Source: Mesostigma viride
Taxonomy: Eukaryota > Streptophyta > Mesostigmatophyceae > Mesostigmatales > Mesostigmataceae
NCBI GenBank assembly: GCA_009746045.1
Contig: RPFO01001209.1
Location: forward strand, 53,501 to 117,500
Direction: 5' to 3'
Length of the DNA: 64,000 nt
The position numbers and the translations under genes were made by a program. A model generated the notes under the pieces. It was not told the origin of the DNA. It did not search any database and was given only the letters and a program-made list of their open reading frames with translations. This document shows, piece by piece, positions 52,450 through 61,924 of the stretch; position 1 is the first letter of the stretch; each line of letters starts with the position of its first letter.

Positions 52450-53130
52450 TTTAAATTAAGGGGACTCGCACCAGGGGGGGTGTCCGAAACAAAAATATCA
52501 GACACATACGCTGAAAATTTCCAAAAGTTGGCCCTTGGACCCTACCTACCTAGCACGTAGGCGCTATACCTAGCAAAACCCTGAGGTCCCAAGGGTTATA
52601 GGGGTCGACCTAGGGAGCAAAATGATCAGCTCCGCGAGCTCTACCGTTTGAGCATATTGGTGTATGGGAAAATTCCGGTTTTCTAAAATGGCCGGGTCAT
52701 TGGCCGGCGCGACGCGATACTGGCACGGCACGGCACTGGATAGCCATGGCTTCGGCTATCATGGCTTCGTAGTGGTGGCAGACAGCAGCATACTTCCGTG
52801 CCTAGGAGCAGCACCAATGATCTTGCGGGCAACCACCCCCCCTCTATGGTACCTGCCAAAATTTTCACTGCAGATTTGGGTTCAGCTTGCCAAGTGCTAC
52901 CAGTTTGTCCGTCAAACCGTTTCGAAATTCCGACCATACAGGGAGCTAGCAGAAATCCAAGTGTTTTGTTGTGAAAAACCCATATCGGCCCGGCACCCTA
53001 CCTACCTACCCTTTAAGTTAACGGTTTTTGAGGCTCTGTAACTTCTAACCTAGAGACCCCCTGGCGTTGCGACCAGTGGCAAACATGCTTGTTTTCGCGA
53101 GATCTACTCAAATCCAGCGTCGTGTAAATT
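52450..53130. other. No recognisable feature
   Basis: Two CACCCTACCTACCTA/CCTACCTACC-type blocks, near 52,540 and 52,992, each followed by a sentence-like repeat about ACC(C)TAG.GA(G)CC, suggest a decayed duplication. No domain, element end or splice pattern can be supported. Confidence 0.4.
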
Positions 53131-53740
53131 TTCTTGTTTTTGGACACCCCCCCTGCTCGCACGTCCAAAAGCCTGAAAAACTGACTTTAATGAATATCAG
53201 TTCCAATGCACTTGGGAACCATCTAGTGATGATTGAGTACCATAAATATGATGTTTGGACATTCATGCCACCACTTGTTGGGGGTACTACCCCCAACCAC
53301 GCACCGGTGGCGAGCTAAAAATAGAAAAAGACGCTATTTATGAGATATTTTGCCCAAGACAAACCACTTATCCAAATGACCTGCCCATACATTCCTGCAA
53401 AGTTCCCCCACTTCTAAAAAATCTGGGCTATTCACATGGTCAAAATAATCACATTTGTTTGAGTTATTAATTTCCCCGCAAAATGGGTACTTTTTTGAGC
53501 CAAAAAAATAAATCAAATCATCAACACATCGAATGGGGTCATCCATACATGCGAAATTCCACTGAGTGGGGGGAAACACAACCCCAAAGTTTGAGCTCAT
53601 TCTGACAAGCGTAGCTCAAGTTATTGATTTTCCTGTGATGCCACCTGGGTAGACGCTAAAAGAGAATTGAGCTAGTGCTGAGCCAAAATGACATCTGTTT
53701 TGCTACCCTAGACACCCAAAAACATGCCCACTTTGATCAC
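53131..53740. mobile_element. Fragment related to the non-coding end of the Kolobok element
   Basis: CTACCCCCAACCACGC, then GCTAAAAATAGAAAAAGACG, matches 13,165-13,212 inside the Kolobok 3' side. Nearby blocks keep the same order with weak similarity. No TTAA flanks or clear ends were found, so this is an old partial copy or derivative. Confidence 0.4.
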
Positions 53741-53963
53741 GGAGTGTGGGGAGGATGTCCGGAGCGTCATACGCCCCACCCCTCCATCGGCACAGCCAGC
53801 CTTGTGAGTCTACCCTTAACAACAAGGCTGGTAGGACGACACGCCTGAGCAGCATATGTAATGCCTATCTCAGGCTAATAATGTGTGATTTTGTGCCAAC
53901 AACCAAGTTGTTCCACCCAACAACACATTAAAAACCCTCTTCCAAAATGCCCAACAAGCCGGA

Positions 53964-53995
53964 CACGTGGAGGACCACACACGCAGTATATAAAG
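53964..53995 (+). promoter_or_regulatory. G-box plus TATA-box candidate promoter
   Basis: CACGTG at 53,964-53,969 is followed 17 bp later by TATATAAAG at 53,987-53,995. This arrangement is typical of plant-lineage promoters read by bZIP/bHLH factors and TBP. Transcription would start near 54,025, upstream of the basic reading frames at 54,226-54,679. Confidence 0.4.
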
Positions 53996-54415
53996 AGAAA
54001 ATAAGCTGACTTTTTATCCAGCCAACCTGTGGGTAGCTGCTCTGGTTAGCATGACAAAGGCTATCATTTACTCAGTGGGAAAGGTGAATTGACCATTTGA
54101 ACAACCTACCTGACGCATGTGCCACCAAAGCATTGTGTCCCGCGAAATGCACACTGCCTCCTTTCTAACAAGCACGAGCCACTTTCTTTAGGAGACAGGT
54201 GCCAGCTCGTCAGTGTCTGGGGAAAATGATGCCGTTGCTTACTGTAGGAAGACCGCGGGAATTTCCTCGAACACAACTGTCTATTAAGCAAAAGAAATTT
54301 CGGAGAAGCATGGAAATAAAAGCATTACACCTTCCCGACAGGTTGTGGGCCACGCGCTGCAGCAAGCCAGCCACGTCACAGACGAACTTGATAAAAGACA
54401 TCCAGGAATCCAGCG

Positions 54416-54679
54416 ATGCAGCGCGCCAGGACCCGCAACTTCCTGGCAGCATCTGGCCGAAAAGAAGGCAAAAAGCTTACGCTCAACGAGCTAAGAAAGC
54501 AGAAAAACGCTCGATTAAGACGTTTAATACAAGAACGTACCATAACAGGCATCTATTCGTGCCCAGGCGCACAAGAAAGGCCACCCTTTCATGGAGAGGT
54601 TGGGCGCGCATCGCGCAGGCCTAATGTTATCTTACCGCAAAATGACGGGAAAGGTAAACATAACAGCGGGAATTTTTAA
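54416..54679 (+). CDS. Small basic hypothetical protein
   Basis: An ATG frame of 87 codons reads MQRARTRNFLAASGRKEGKK, then LTLNELRKQKNARLRRLIQE. It is Lys/Arg-rich with a helical look and no recognised domain. An overlapping frame from 54,226 is also open and basic, so at most one is real. The candidate promoter at 53,964-53,995 lies upstream. It could be a first exon. Low confidence. Confidence 0.25.
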   Translation: MQRARTRNFLAASGRKEGKKLTLNELRKQKNARLRRLIQERTITGIYSCPGAQERPPFHGEVGRASRRPNVILPQNDGKGKHNSGNF

Positions 54680-55359
54680 GGCTTTAGAAACGTCATTAAA
54701 CTAGCTTTCCTTACGACCATCAAAACTGGCAACAATCGACAATCACACCGGCAGGCATCCATTATACTTTATTCATCCCGACAGAAATTCAGGCCGGACC
54801 GGGGCGTCCCCAACATCTACTGCTCCAACCTAGGGCCATTGCTGGTACTTTTGACGTCATGAAAGCAGCGTTTTGGACTAGTGGAATATGATTTTACAGT
54901 ATAAAAAGTCCATTTTATCATGAATGAACATGGCCAACAACCCCAAGTGCCCCTAAATTTCTCAATATTTGTAGAGAAATGCTACTTCTCATAATTAAAA
55001 CCTGCACAAATGCACAATTTGGGGCATGCATGTGAAAGTTTGAAGTACAAATTCACAATGAGGTTTTACATTTTTCAATTAATAATGGTATCTCATTCTT
55101 CAATCAATCAATTTGCAATCGTCCAAACAATTTATTCATTTCATACATGTCCGAATATGTTTAAAGAACACATGCAAGTGCTCAATCAGCGTGGACCCCC
55201 TTGGACGCGCCCCACCATATATACATTGGACACGTCACCCCAGCTACTAAACTGCCCAAAGTCACGGTCACTGATCCAACTACTATATGTACATCTGCAT
55301 TTCTCCACGTTGCGGTGGGCAAACGTGCAAAACGCGATTTCGTGCTAAGTCCTCGCCCA
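54680..55359. other. No recognisable feature, A/T-rich
   Basis: A/T-rich sequence without a domain-bearing frame or repeat boundary. It probably separates the small plus-strand frame from the 3' end of the minus-strand gene. Confidence 0.4.
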
Positions 55360-56057
55360 TCATCGCTTGCCAGGTCGATATGAAGGAATGTTGTCCCAGC
55401 TGGCGCCTTCCTTCAGGAGAGTAACATGTTCGCTAGCGAACTTCAGAGGGAAACGATACTTTTCCTCGCACTCATCACTCCAACCGAGGTCGTGCCCTTC
55501 ATCAAACCATCTGATCACCACCTTCTCCCTCTCTTTGCCCAGGAGGGTGCCAAAGAGCAGAAAATCTTCCTTCTTGGGGTACTTGTGCTGCCAGTTTATG
55601 CACACCTCGTCTACCCATGTCGAAGTCCAACCTCCGCGACCTTTCAGTTTCGCGCCATCCATAAAGCGCATCCGGACGTCCGGCCGAACGTCCCTGATTC
55701 GTTTTTCCGCCGTCGCATCTCTGCCCTGACCACCACCCTTCTGCGGCTGTGCAGGTTCGTCGGCACCCTCCGTCACCTGCCCCGCCCCTCGCCTGCCCCC
55801 TCCCCGACGTTTTGCCTTCTGCCCCTGCGCAGCCGCCGCCTCTGCCATCAACTCTTCGTACGTTTTTTCTGGCTGACCGCACGGTAAGGGTGGTGCGTTG
55901 GGTGGTGCTTTGGGTGGGAGCTCGTCCCCTCCCCCCCCCGGTTGTGCAACTGGTGCGCCGACCGCGGCCTGGCCAACAACACGGCCGGCCTCTCCGGACA
56001 CAGTCCCAGACGCGGATCCACGGGGAAACCGAACTGGAGTCTCTTCTTCGCCTTTCC
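55360..56057 (-). CDS. Unknown multi-exon gene, last exon
   Basis: After an acceptor ending TTACGTGCAG, the exon starts near GKGEEETPVRFPRGSA, passes a Pro/Gly-rich stretch and ELMAEAAAAQGQKAKRRGGG, and ends with KRIRDVRPDVRMRFMDGAKL, TSTWVDEVCINWQHKYPKKE and KFASEHVTLLKEGASWDN before the stop at 55,360. No domain is recognised. The phase does not fit neatly with the exon upstream, so one boundary is wrong or a small exon is missed. Confidence 0.5.
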
Positions 56058-56231
56058 CTGCACGTAAGCACATGCCAATAACATGAATACGGAAGGGTCG
56101 TGTGAGAAATCAATGAAGCCATGGACTGATGCAAAAAAACTTATGTAGAAATATATTAAGGTACTTAATAAACTCGTTTATTGAAGAAATATATTAAGGT
56201 ACTTAATAAACTCGTTTATTGAAAATGAAAT

Positions 56232-56597
56232 TTACCGTACCGTTGGAGCGTGGAAGGGCATCCTTGGTCGATCGAAGATATCCGTCAATGCGGTCAACGG
56301 TGCGGTCGATGTCCCTGGCGGCGCCTCAAGATCGACCACCTCAGTCGGGCGCATCAATCCGGCAAACGCCGGCCCTCCACCTGAGACTGTCGGCGGACCC
56401 TCCACGTTACGAGCCTCCAATATCCTCTTCTGCAGTGGGGTGCTCGCAACAAAATCCGTGTCAGCCGACGGGTCCGGATCGTCATCCTCATTCAGCAGTA
56501 TCGTGTTCGGGCATTGCTCCATCCCCGTCGAGGGGGGGGGCAAAGTCATCACAACCGTCCTTCCTGACGACGGTACGGGATCGTCATCCAGAACCAA
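56232..56597 (-). CDS. Unknown multi-exon gene, acidic exon part
   Basis: The minus frame SLVLDDDPVPSSGRTVVMTL, LLNEDDDPDPSADTDFVAST and PTEVVDLEAPPGTST lies just past the tandem-repeat exon but in a different frame. Either a short intron or a frameshift lies between. The segment ends near a GTAAAT donor candidate at 56,239. A doubled 36-bp A/T-rich block (56,147-56,219) sits in the following intron. Confidence 0.4.
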   Translation of the reverse strand: MVLDDDPVPSSGRTVVMTLPPPSTGMEQCPNTILLNEDDDPDPSADTDFVASTPLQKRILEARNVEGPPTVSGGGPAFAGLMRPTEVVDLEAPPGTSTAPLTALTDIFDRPRMPFHAPTVR

Positions 56598-56625
56598 AGA
56601 AACCGAGGCGAGGGCGGGGGTGCTA

Positions 56626-58911
56626 TCAACCGGGGGTCCCCATGAATCCTGACGAGGCCTCGAATTCCCATCTGTCGGACACGACCGCCTCCCGTATATA
56701 GGGAACGCCCGCCGGCGCTACCAGTAACAGGCCGCGAGCCTGCTTCCTGCTGGTGATCCCCATCCTCATCACAGATACGCCCGCCGGCATTACCAGTAAC
56801 AGGCTGCGAGCCTCCTTCCTGCTGGCGATCCCCATCCTCATCACAGATACGCCCGCCGGCGTTTCCAGTAACAGGCCGCGAGCCTCCTTCCTGCTGGCGA
56901 TCCCCCTCCTCATCACAGATACGCCCGCCGGCGTTTCCAGTAACAGGCCGCGAGCCTCCCTCCCGCTGGCGATCCCCCTCCTCATCACAGATACGCCCGC
57001 CGGCGTTTCCAACGACAGGCCTCGAGTCTCCTTCACCAGCACGCTGGAGCTTACCTCCCCCCTGTTGTCTTCATCCCCCCCCATTGTCTCCTCCCGCGAG
57101 CCTCCATCATCCCGACTGCGCTTTTTCCCTCCCCTTCCATCTCCTCCCCCGTCCCTCTTCTCCTGGCCATCCCCCTCCCCCTCCGCCTCCCCCCTCCCCC
57201 CTCCTCCCTCCTCCCCATCCCCTTTCTCCCCCTCCGCCTGCCCCCCACCCACCCTGGGCGGGTGCCCCTCAGCATGATCCTCCTCCCCCTCTTCCTCCTC
57301 CCCCTCTTCCTCCTCCCCCTCTTCCTCCTCCCCCTCTTCCTCCTCCCCCTCTTCCTCCTCCCCCTCTTCCTTCTCCGACTCATCATCATCATCATCATCC
57401 GAAAGATCTTCGTGGTCAAAGTCAAAGTCGAGGTCTGTCCACCCAGTTTTACGAAGCCGATATTTGATAAGGTCGACCAGGCGCTTCCACCGGCGGATAT
57501 GGGCGGGTAACCCGAACACCAGCAGAACTCTGCAGGGTCCCTTAAAAAGGGCGTCGGTGATCTTGTCAACCACATCCCACACGACCGTGCTCAAATGCGA
57601 GGAGGGTTTGGGAATCTGGCTGTCCTCCGGAATACAGTCTGGCTCCCACTTGTGCAGGTTCCTCCACTTCTCGTTGCTGTCAGCTGTCAGGTCCAGCACA
57701 GCAAACGCCTGGTCCTTCAGCGACTCAGGAAGGTTTTCAGACCCCGTGCACAACTCGTCCACCACCTTCGTCACCACCAGATCCTTTCTTTTTTCGTTTT
57801 CCTTCCATATCATTGTCCTGTATGCGATCCAGTCGGATCCCATCCACACCCCCTTCCAATAGCTGAAGCCTTCCAACCTGTCCCGCCACCCCCTCTTGGC
57901 CTTGGCAGTCCCCTCCTCCTGGACCTCCTTCTCGACCTCCGCCGCCGCCTCGACCTCCTCCTCTGGCACACCCAGCAGATGTTTGGGCTTCACACCCAAA
58001 TCGTCATACAAATGACGGGGGTGGGAAGCGAGCAGCCCTCTCGGGAACTTCCAGTCCTTCTGGTCGACCACTTTCCTTTTAGCCTGTGGAAGGTCCCTCA
58101 GCGTGAGAATGATCGCCCTCGTGGCCGTGACGACCACCCGCCAAAAGTCTCTGGTCAGGTGGCACTCGGCGATGAACTTGTCGAGGTCCGTGGCATCGGT
58201 GGCCTCCAGCTTCACGCCAAACACCTGCTCCCTCACCACTACGGGGTCGAAAGTCCCGTTTAGTTGTCTGCAGGAGCCAATCAGCTCGGGGTTCTCCAGG
58301 AACTTGATGTGGGCGAATTGCTTGGCCCCCTCTATCAAATTCTTGGCGACTTCCATTATTTTTGGCAGGTTGCTGGGAGGGGCCTCACCGGACATGATCG
58401 GCGCTTGGATCAGGCTGTCGAAGTACTGGAAACTCGCAAGTTCCCGATGCGCTGTGAAAATGGACAGTTCGTGCCCCTTGTCTTTAGGGCGCGCGTCAAG
58501 GAAGTCTTGCCGAGCCGCGATATCCTGTGCGATCGCCGGCTTGCCGTCGACAACGGGCTTCAAAGGGTCCTCACACCAGAACAGCCAGCGCTGCATGAAG
58601 TTCTTCTGGTCCGGCCCCCACTTGTCCGTCTCTTCAGCCCCCCCTGCCTTGTCGCCGGCGCCGTCCCCTTCGGCCTTGGCTTGCTCTCCTTTCTGCCAAA
58701 AGGGCTTCACAATCGCCCAGATCTTGCCGTACAGAGGAGTTGGGATAGACACGCCCTTCCCTCTCTTGAGGGGTCCATATGCCTGGTAGGCCCGGTGCAC
58801 ATCGCCCAGCGCTGAGCCCCACGTTGCCTTGGCTTGGGCTGTGTCCTCCGCGTTCATGGCGTTCCCGAGCAGCCTGACAACTTCGATCTGATCGCCGACT
58901 GCTTTGGAAAC
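56626..58911 (-). CDS. Unknown multi-exon gene, large exon with acidic and 24-residue repeats
   Basis: The acceptor GGCGATGCAG opens the exon in phase 0 (VSKAVGDQIEVVRLLGNAMN). About 490 residues of ordinary-looking protein follow, including WGPDQKNFMQRWLFWCEDPL, PKIMEVAKNLIEGAKQFAHI, LTRDFWRVVVTATRAIILTL, FSYWKGVWMGSDWIAYRTMI and CRVLLVFGLPAHIRRWKRLV. Then come DDDDDD and a run of EEEEGE repeats, a Gly/Arg/Lys-rich stretch and five copies of a 24-residue unit (TPAGVSVMRRGIAS...EARGLLLE). It looks like a globular part with disordered tail. I do not recognise the family. The first codons upstream of 58,911 are intronic. Confidence 0.65.
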   Translation of the reverse strand, partial: VSKAVGDQIEVVRLLGNAMNAEDTAQAKATWGSALGDVHRAYQAYGPLKRGKGVSIPTPLYGKIWAIVKPFWQKGEQAKAEGDGAGDKAGGAEETDKWGPDQKNFMQRWLFWCEDPLKPVVDGKPAIAQDIAARQDFLDARPKDKGHELSIFTAHRELASFQYFDSLIQAPIMSGEAPPSNLPKIMEVAKNLIEGAKQFAHIKFLENPELIGSCRQLNGTFDPVVVREQVFGVKLEATDATDLDKFIAECHLTRDFWRVVVTATRAIILTLRDLPQAKRKVVDQKDWKFPRGLLASHPRHLYDDLGVKPKHLLGVPEEEVEAAAEVEKEVQEEGTAKAKRGWRDRLEGFSYWKGVWMGSDWIAYRTMIWKENEKRKDLVVTKVVDELCTGSENLPESLKDQAFAVLDLTADSNEKWRNLHKWEPDCIPEDSQIPKPSSHLSTVVWDVVDKITDALFKGPCRVLLVFGLPAHIRRWKRLVDLIKYRLRKTGWTDLDFDFDHEDLSDDDDDDESEKEEGEEEEGEEEEGEEEEGEEEEGEEEEGEEDHAEGHPPRVGGGQAEGEKGDGEEGGGGRGEAEGEGDGQEKRDGGGDGRGGKKRSRDDGGSREETMGGDEDNRGEVSSSVLVKETRGLSLETPAGVSVMRRGIASGREARGLLLETPAGVSVMRRGIASRKEARGLLLETPAGVSVMRMGIASRKEARSLLLVMPAGVSVMRMGITSRKQARGLLLVAPAGVPYIREAVVSDRWEFEASSGFMGTPG
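56700..57030 (-). repeat. 72-bp coding minisatellite
   Basis: Five units with starts near 56,701, 56,773, 56,845, 56,917 and 56,989 encode the 24-residue repeat. Each unit contains, on the plus strand, ACGCCCGCCGGC with GTTTCC, which resembles the intronic motif of this gene on the other strand. Confidence 0.9.
57285..57375 (-). repeat. 15-bp coding repeat (Glu/Gly)
   Basis: Six 15-bp CCTCCTCCCCCTCTT units encode EEEEG-type repeats in the acidic part of the large exon. Codon repetition is exact, which points to recent slippage. Confidence 0.9.
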
Positions 58912-59001
58912 CTGCATCGCCGTATGGCAACAACGCGCAGAGACACATCGACAGTCCTCCCAAATAAGCACAACTCAACTGAGAACAAGAATACGACTCA
59001 C

Positions 59002-59158
59002 AGAAACGCCGGCGGTCGCATCTTGACCAAAATATGGCATACTAAGGTGGAATATGAAAACCCCTTATAGAAACGCCGGCGGTCGCATCTTGACCAAACT
59101 AATGGCATACTGAAATTAACACAAGAAAACCACTTAAAGAAACGCCGGCGGTCGCAAC
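59002..59158 (-). repeat. Intronic motif, three tandem copies
   Basis: Copies start at 59,002, 59,069 and 59,138 (67-69 bp apart) in the intron between the ParB-like exon and the large exon. Each reads, on the plus strand, AGAAACG, eight variable bases, then CGCA(A/T)C. Units also share GACCAAA and TGGCATACT. Confidence 0.9.
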
Positions 59159-59167
59159 CTGGCTTAC

Positions 59168-60466
59168 CTTCTGTTCACGGATCTGCCACCAGGTCGGCAG
59201 GATGGTCTCACCCTTGAGCATCTGCACGTCCACCCCCCCGAATTTCTTCCAATCCATTGCCCACTCCTCCAGCTTCTCCGCGGCCACGGTCTTCGTGACT
59301 TCCTGCTCCTTCCCTCCCCGCGCAACGACCCTGAGCTTTTCCGCCTTCATGAAACCATTCAGCATTGCCTTGTACCACACAGATCTTTGGTCCACCGTCA
59401 TATTTGGGGTGACCGGAGTTCGAATCTCACCGATTTGATGAGTGTGGTAAAGTGGTTCCCGTCCAGCACGAGAAAGCCGCAAATGGCTGGCGGCGACTGT
59501 GGCTTCGGCTGGATTGGAACCATCTCCCAGGCGGACTTGCACAAACTGTCCAAAAGCGCGGCCTTTCTCACGTCCACGGGCTTCAGATCGTCCAGCGTGT
59601 TGCCCCGTCCTGTCAGAACCCTGGTGGAAGCAGCTTCGGCCATCTCCTTGGCCGAGCTCGTTCGCAGGTAGATATCAATCTCTTCGTCAGTCATTGCGCG
59701 AGCGTAGCCAGCCTTCATTGTCCGTGCCCCCGCTATGTCCCCGAAAAGTTGCGCGACCTGACGCTGGGTGTCATCCTTTTTCATCCAGTCATAAAAAGTG
59801 TTGGGGAACCGGTCGGCCAAAAACTGGAACGAGTACCGCCACACAGGAATTGACCAGCTTGTCGTGGCCGTAGTCGGACTCCGAGTTTGCAAAAATGGTG
59901 GCGTTCTGCTCGGCTCTCGACAGATGCAAGTCTCGTGCGAGGAGCTTCTGAGGCCCCACGAAAAGGTTCCTTGTCCACACCCGATTTCGATGCACCAAGG
60001 CTTTGGACAGCTCATTGAGGTCCCGAGGCTGAACGGCAAGCTGCTGCCGCAACCGTTTGCCCTTCGCGATCTCATCGTTCACATCCAGGATGTCATCATC
60101 ATCCTGCGACACCGGGGACTTCTCCCATTTCTCAAGCAGAGACACGGGAGCATCCGCAACCTCCACCTCCTTTCCTTTCCCCTTTCCCTTCAACGCCTTC
60201 CCCTTGTGGGTCGCAAGTGCTTCGGAGAGTCCCTTCTGGTATTCGTCGACGGCAGCAGTCCACGTACTCGCTATTTCCAAATTCGAGCGGCTCGGGTGCT
60301 GGTCGAGGCTGATTGAGTACATGATGGCCGCGTGTCTTGAGCCCACCTCACATTTGTAGCATAAGCTATGCGTCAGCCTACCTATGGTATTGCACTGGTT
60401 GTATTGCACCCACAGTGTTGCGCCCCGGCACCATGCCGTGGAGAGAGCGCTCTGTGGCCTGCCCAC
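59168..60466 (-). CDS. Unknown multi-exon gene, exon with ParB-like segment
   Basis: The exon is 1,299 bp (433 codons), running from acceptor CACTGCCGCAG to donor CAGAAG/GTAAGC. The first part holds MYSISLDQHPSRSNLEIAST and LVHRNRVWTRNLFVGPQKLL. The middle, in another frame, has SFQFLADRFPNTFYDWMKKD, LDDLKPVDVRKAALLDSLCK, MVPIQPKP and CGFLVLDGNHFTTL. The last part, back in the first frame, has TPNMTVDQRSVWYKAMLNGF and AAEKLEEWAMDWKKFGGVDV. The VPI...VLDGNH pattern resembles the ParB/sulfiredoxin fold (nucleotide-binding). Two compensating frameshifts, near 59,850 and 59,430, suggest a decayed copy or sequence errors. Confidence 0.5.
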
Positions 60467-60513
60467 CTGCGGCAGTGAGAGAAGCTAGGGCGCCCTCCCT
60501 CCTTCTCACTGTG

Positions 60514-60571
60514 TATATAGGGTTGAAGGTTCCTTTACTCTGTATTGGCACCCACGTGACGCAGTCACGTG
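60514..60571 (-). promoter_or_regulatory. Two G-boxes and a TATA box, candidate internal promoter
   Basis: On the minus strand CACGTG occurs at 60,566-60,571 and 60,553-60,558, and TATATA at 60,514-60,519. This would drive leftward transcription into the ParB-like exon, with ATG candidates near 60,434 or 60,322 (MYSISLDQ). If used, the 55-63.5 kb region is two genes, not one. Confidence 0.45.
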
Positions 60572-60676
60572 CTTATTAATGGCCGCGTGGGTCGCCCTCT
60601 CGGCCTGCACGTACTGCAGTGATGCGAAAAAATAAGGAAAGCATAACCAAAAGGAAAAAAGTAAATGTCACACTTA

Positions 60677-60845
60677 AGAAACGCCGGCCGTCGCAACCTA
60701 CATGAAACCTGAACCTCAAGATCAAAGCCCCCCTCATAACAGAGGTACACTTGGCTCATTTCCCTCAACCTTGATGCGAAAAAATCAGGAAAACATAATC
60801 AAAAGGAAGTAAGTGTCACACTTAAGAAACGCCGGCCGTCGCAAC
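60677..60845 (-). repeat. Intronic motif, two copies in a 148-bp duplication
   Basis: A 148-bp block is repeated, each copy carrying AGAAACGCCGGCCGTCGCAA. Lies between exon 4 and the ParB-like exon. Confidence 0.9.
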
Positions 60846-60902
60846 CTACATGAAACCTGGACCTCAAGAACAAAGCCCCCCTCACATCAGAGGTAGACTT
60901 AC

Positions 60903-61412
60903 CTCATTCCCCTCAACCGCTGCTGCTTCAGCTGCTTTCTTCGACCCCTTCGCGATCTTCGGACACAACTTGTCCCGGCGGGCATCGTGATCCTTCAACA
61001 TCTTGATCAGAGTCTTGGCGTCCTTCTCCGTCACCGTCCTCAGTTTACACTTCCTCTGCTTGCCTTGGCCCTCGAACAGGGCCTCCTGCATCCACTTTAT
61101 CAAGGCCTTGGCGCTCGGGATCTCCTCAGGCTGTGTGGCGCCATCGGTCGGGCACACATGCTTGACGATCAACTCAGCGACTTGATGGAGAGTCATCAAG
61201 TGGTTCCGTGCCTCAGGTGTGGCTTTTTCCGTTCTCATCTCGGCTACAACCCACTTTGCCAACTTCCTCAGTTTATAAGCATCCGCTTGCTCCTGCAGAC
61301 GTGTCGCATTGGCAGTATCGCCGTCGCTTCCAACTACGCCCTCTGACACAGGCTCACCGACAGCGACAGCCCCCTCTCCCTGGAGATTTGCCCCAGCCTG
61401 ACGACCGGCTTC
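60903..61412 (-). CDS. Unknown multi-exon gene, exon 4
   Basis: 510 bp (170 codons), from acceptor TTCTTGCAG to donor GGAATGAG/GTAAGT, phase 0 at both ends. The protein is EAGRQAGANLQGEGAVAVGE, KLRKLAKWVVAEMRTEKATP, RNHLMTLHQVAELIVKHVC, then KCKLRTVTEKDAKTLIKMLK and CPKIAKGSKKAAEAAAVEGN. Helical, charged, no recognised domain. If not spliced, the frame ends six codons later, so this could also be a terminal exon. Confidence 0.55.
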
Positions 61413-61460
61413 CTGCAAGAACATTATCGACGGAAGATTTTTAATGTAAGAAAGGTGTAG

Positions 61461-61481
61461 AGAAACGCCGGCCGTCGTAAC
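61461..61481 (-). repeat. Intronic motif, single copy
   Basis: AGAAACG, CCGGCCGT, CGTAAC within the 124-bp intron between exons 3 and 4. Confidence 0.85.
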
Positions 61482-61536
61482 TCTGTCAATTAAGGACGAA
61501 CCTAAACTTTCAATTTGTAAGTCAACGGTAACTTAC

Positions 61537-61617
61537 CCTTCCCCCCTCTGCAGTAGAACCGCCGTAAGATCCACTTCCCCTCCTCTCACCGCCCTCTTGC
61601 GGCTCGAACGGACTTCC
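61537..61617 (-). CDS. Unknown multi-exon gene, exon 3 (short)
   Basis: 81 bp (27 codons), GSPFEPQEGGERRGSGSYGG, then STAEGGR, between acceptor TATTTTTTCAG and donor GGAAGG/GTAAGT, phase 0. It is low-complexity, and all three frames are open, so the reading frame is inferred from the phase of its neighbours. Confidence 0.45.
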
Positions 61618-61742
61618 CTGAAAAAATAGAAAAGGCGATTGTCCATTCACAAGAAAAAAATTACTAAAAACAGAAACAAGGATGTACGCAAGCAAACCTT
61701 TTCAATACAAGACAAGGAGAGGAATCTGACGCACTCATGTAC

Positions 61743-61803
61743 CTGGGTACTTCCCGCCATTGAGCGGGCTTCTCTTGCACCCACATCCTCGATCGTGCCG
61801 GCC
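61743..61803 (-). CDS. Possible cassette exon
   Basis: 61 bp between acceptor ATGTTCGCAG and donor ACCCAG/GTACAT. The best frame (AGTIEDVGAREARSMAGSTQ) would need a phase that exon 2 does not supply. It may be an alternative exon or not real. Confidence 0.25.
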
Positions 61804-61924
61804 CTGCGAACATTTCAACGGAAAGTATAAATCCGCTTAGTTGTCGGAAATGACATTTATGGCGAATATTGCAACACAATGCTTATTGTATTTCACGACA
61901 TCAATTAAATGGGCAGAGACTTAC

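Noticed and set aside
55426-55887. Plus-strand frame of about 153 codons at 55.4-55.9 kb
   Set aside because: It overlaps the last exon of the minus-strand gene, whose frame has better composition and a matching acceptor.
57051-57575. Basic Arg/Lys-rich frame antiparallel or shifted to the acidic exon
   Set aside because: It is an out-of-frame reading of the Glu/Gly repeat; the acidic frame continues the long open exon.
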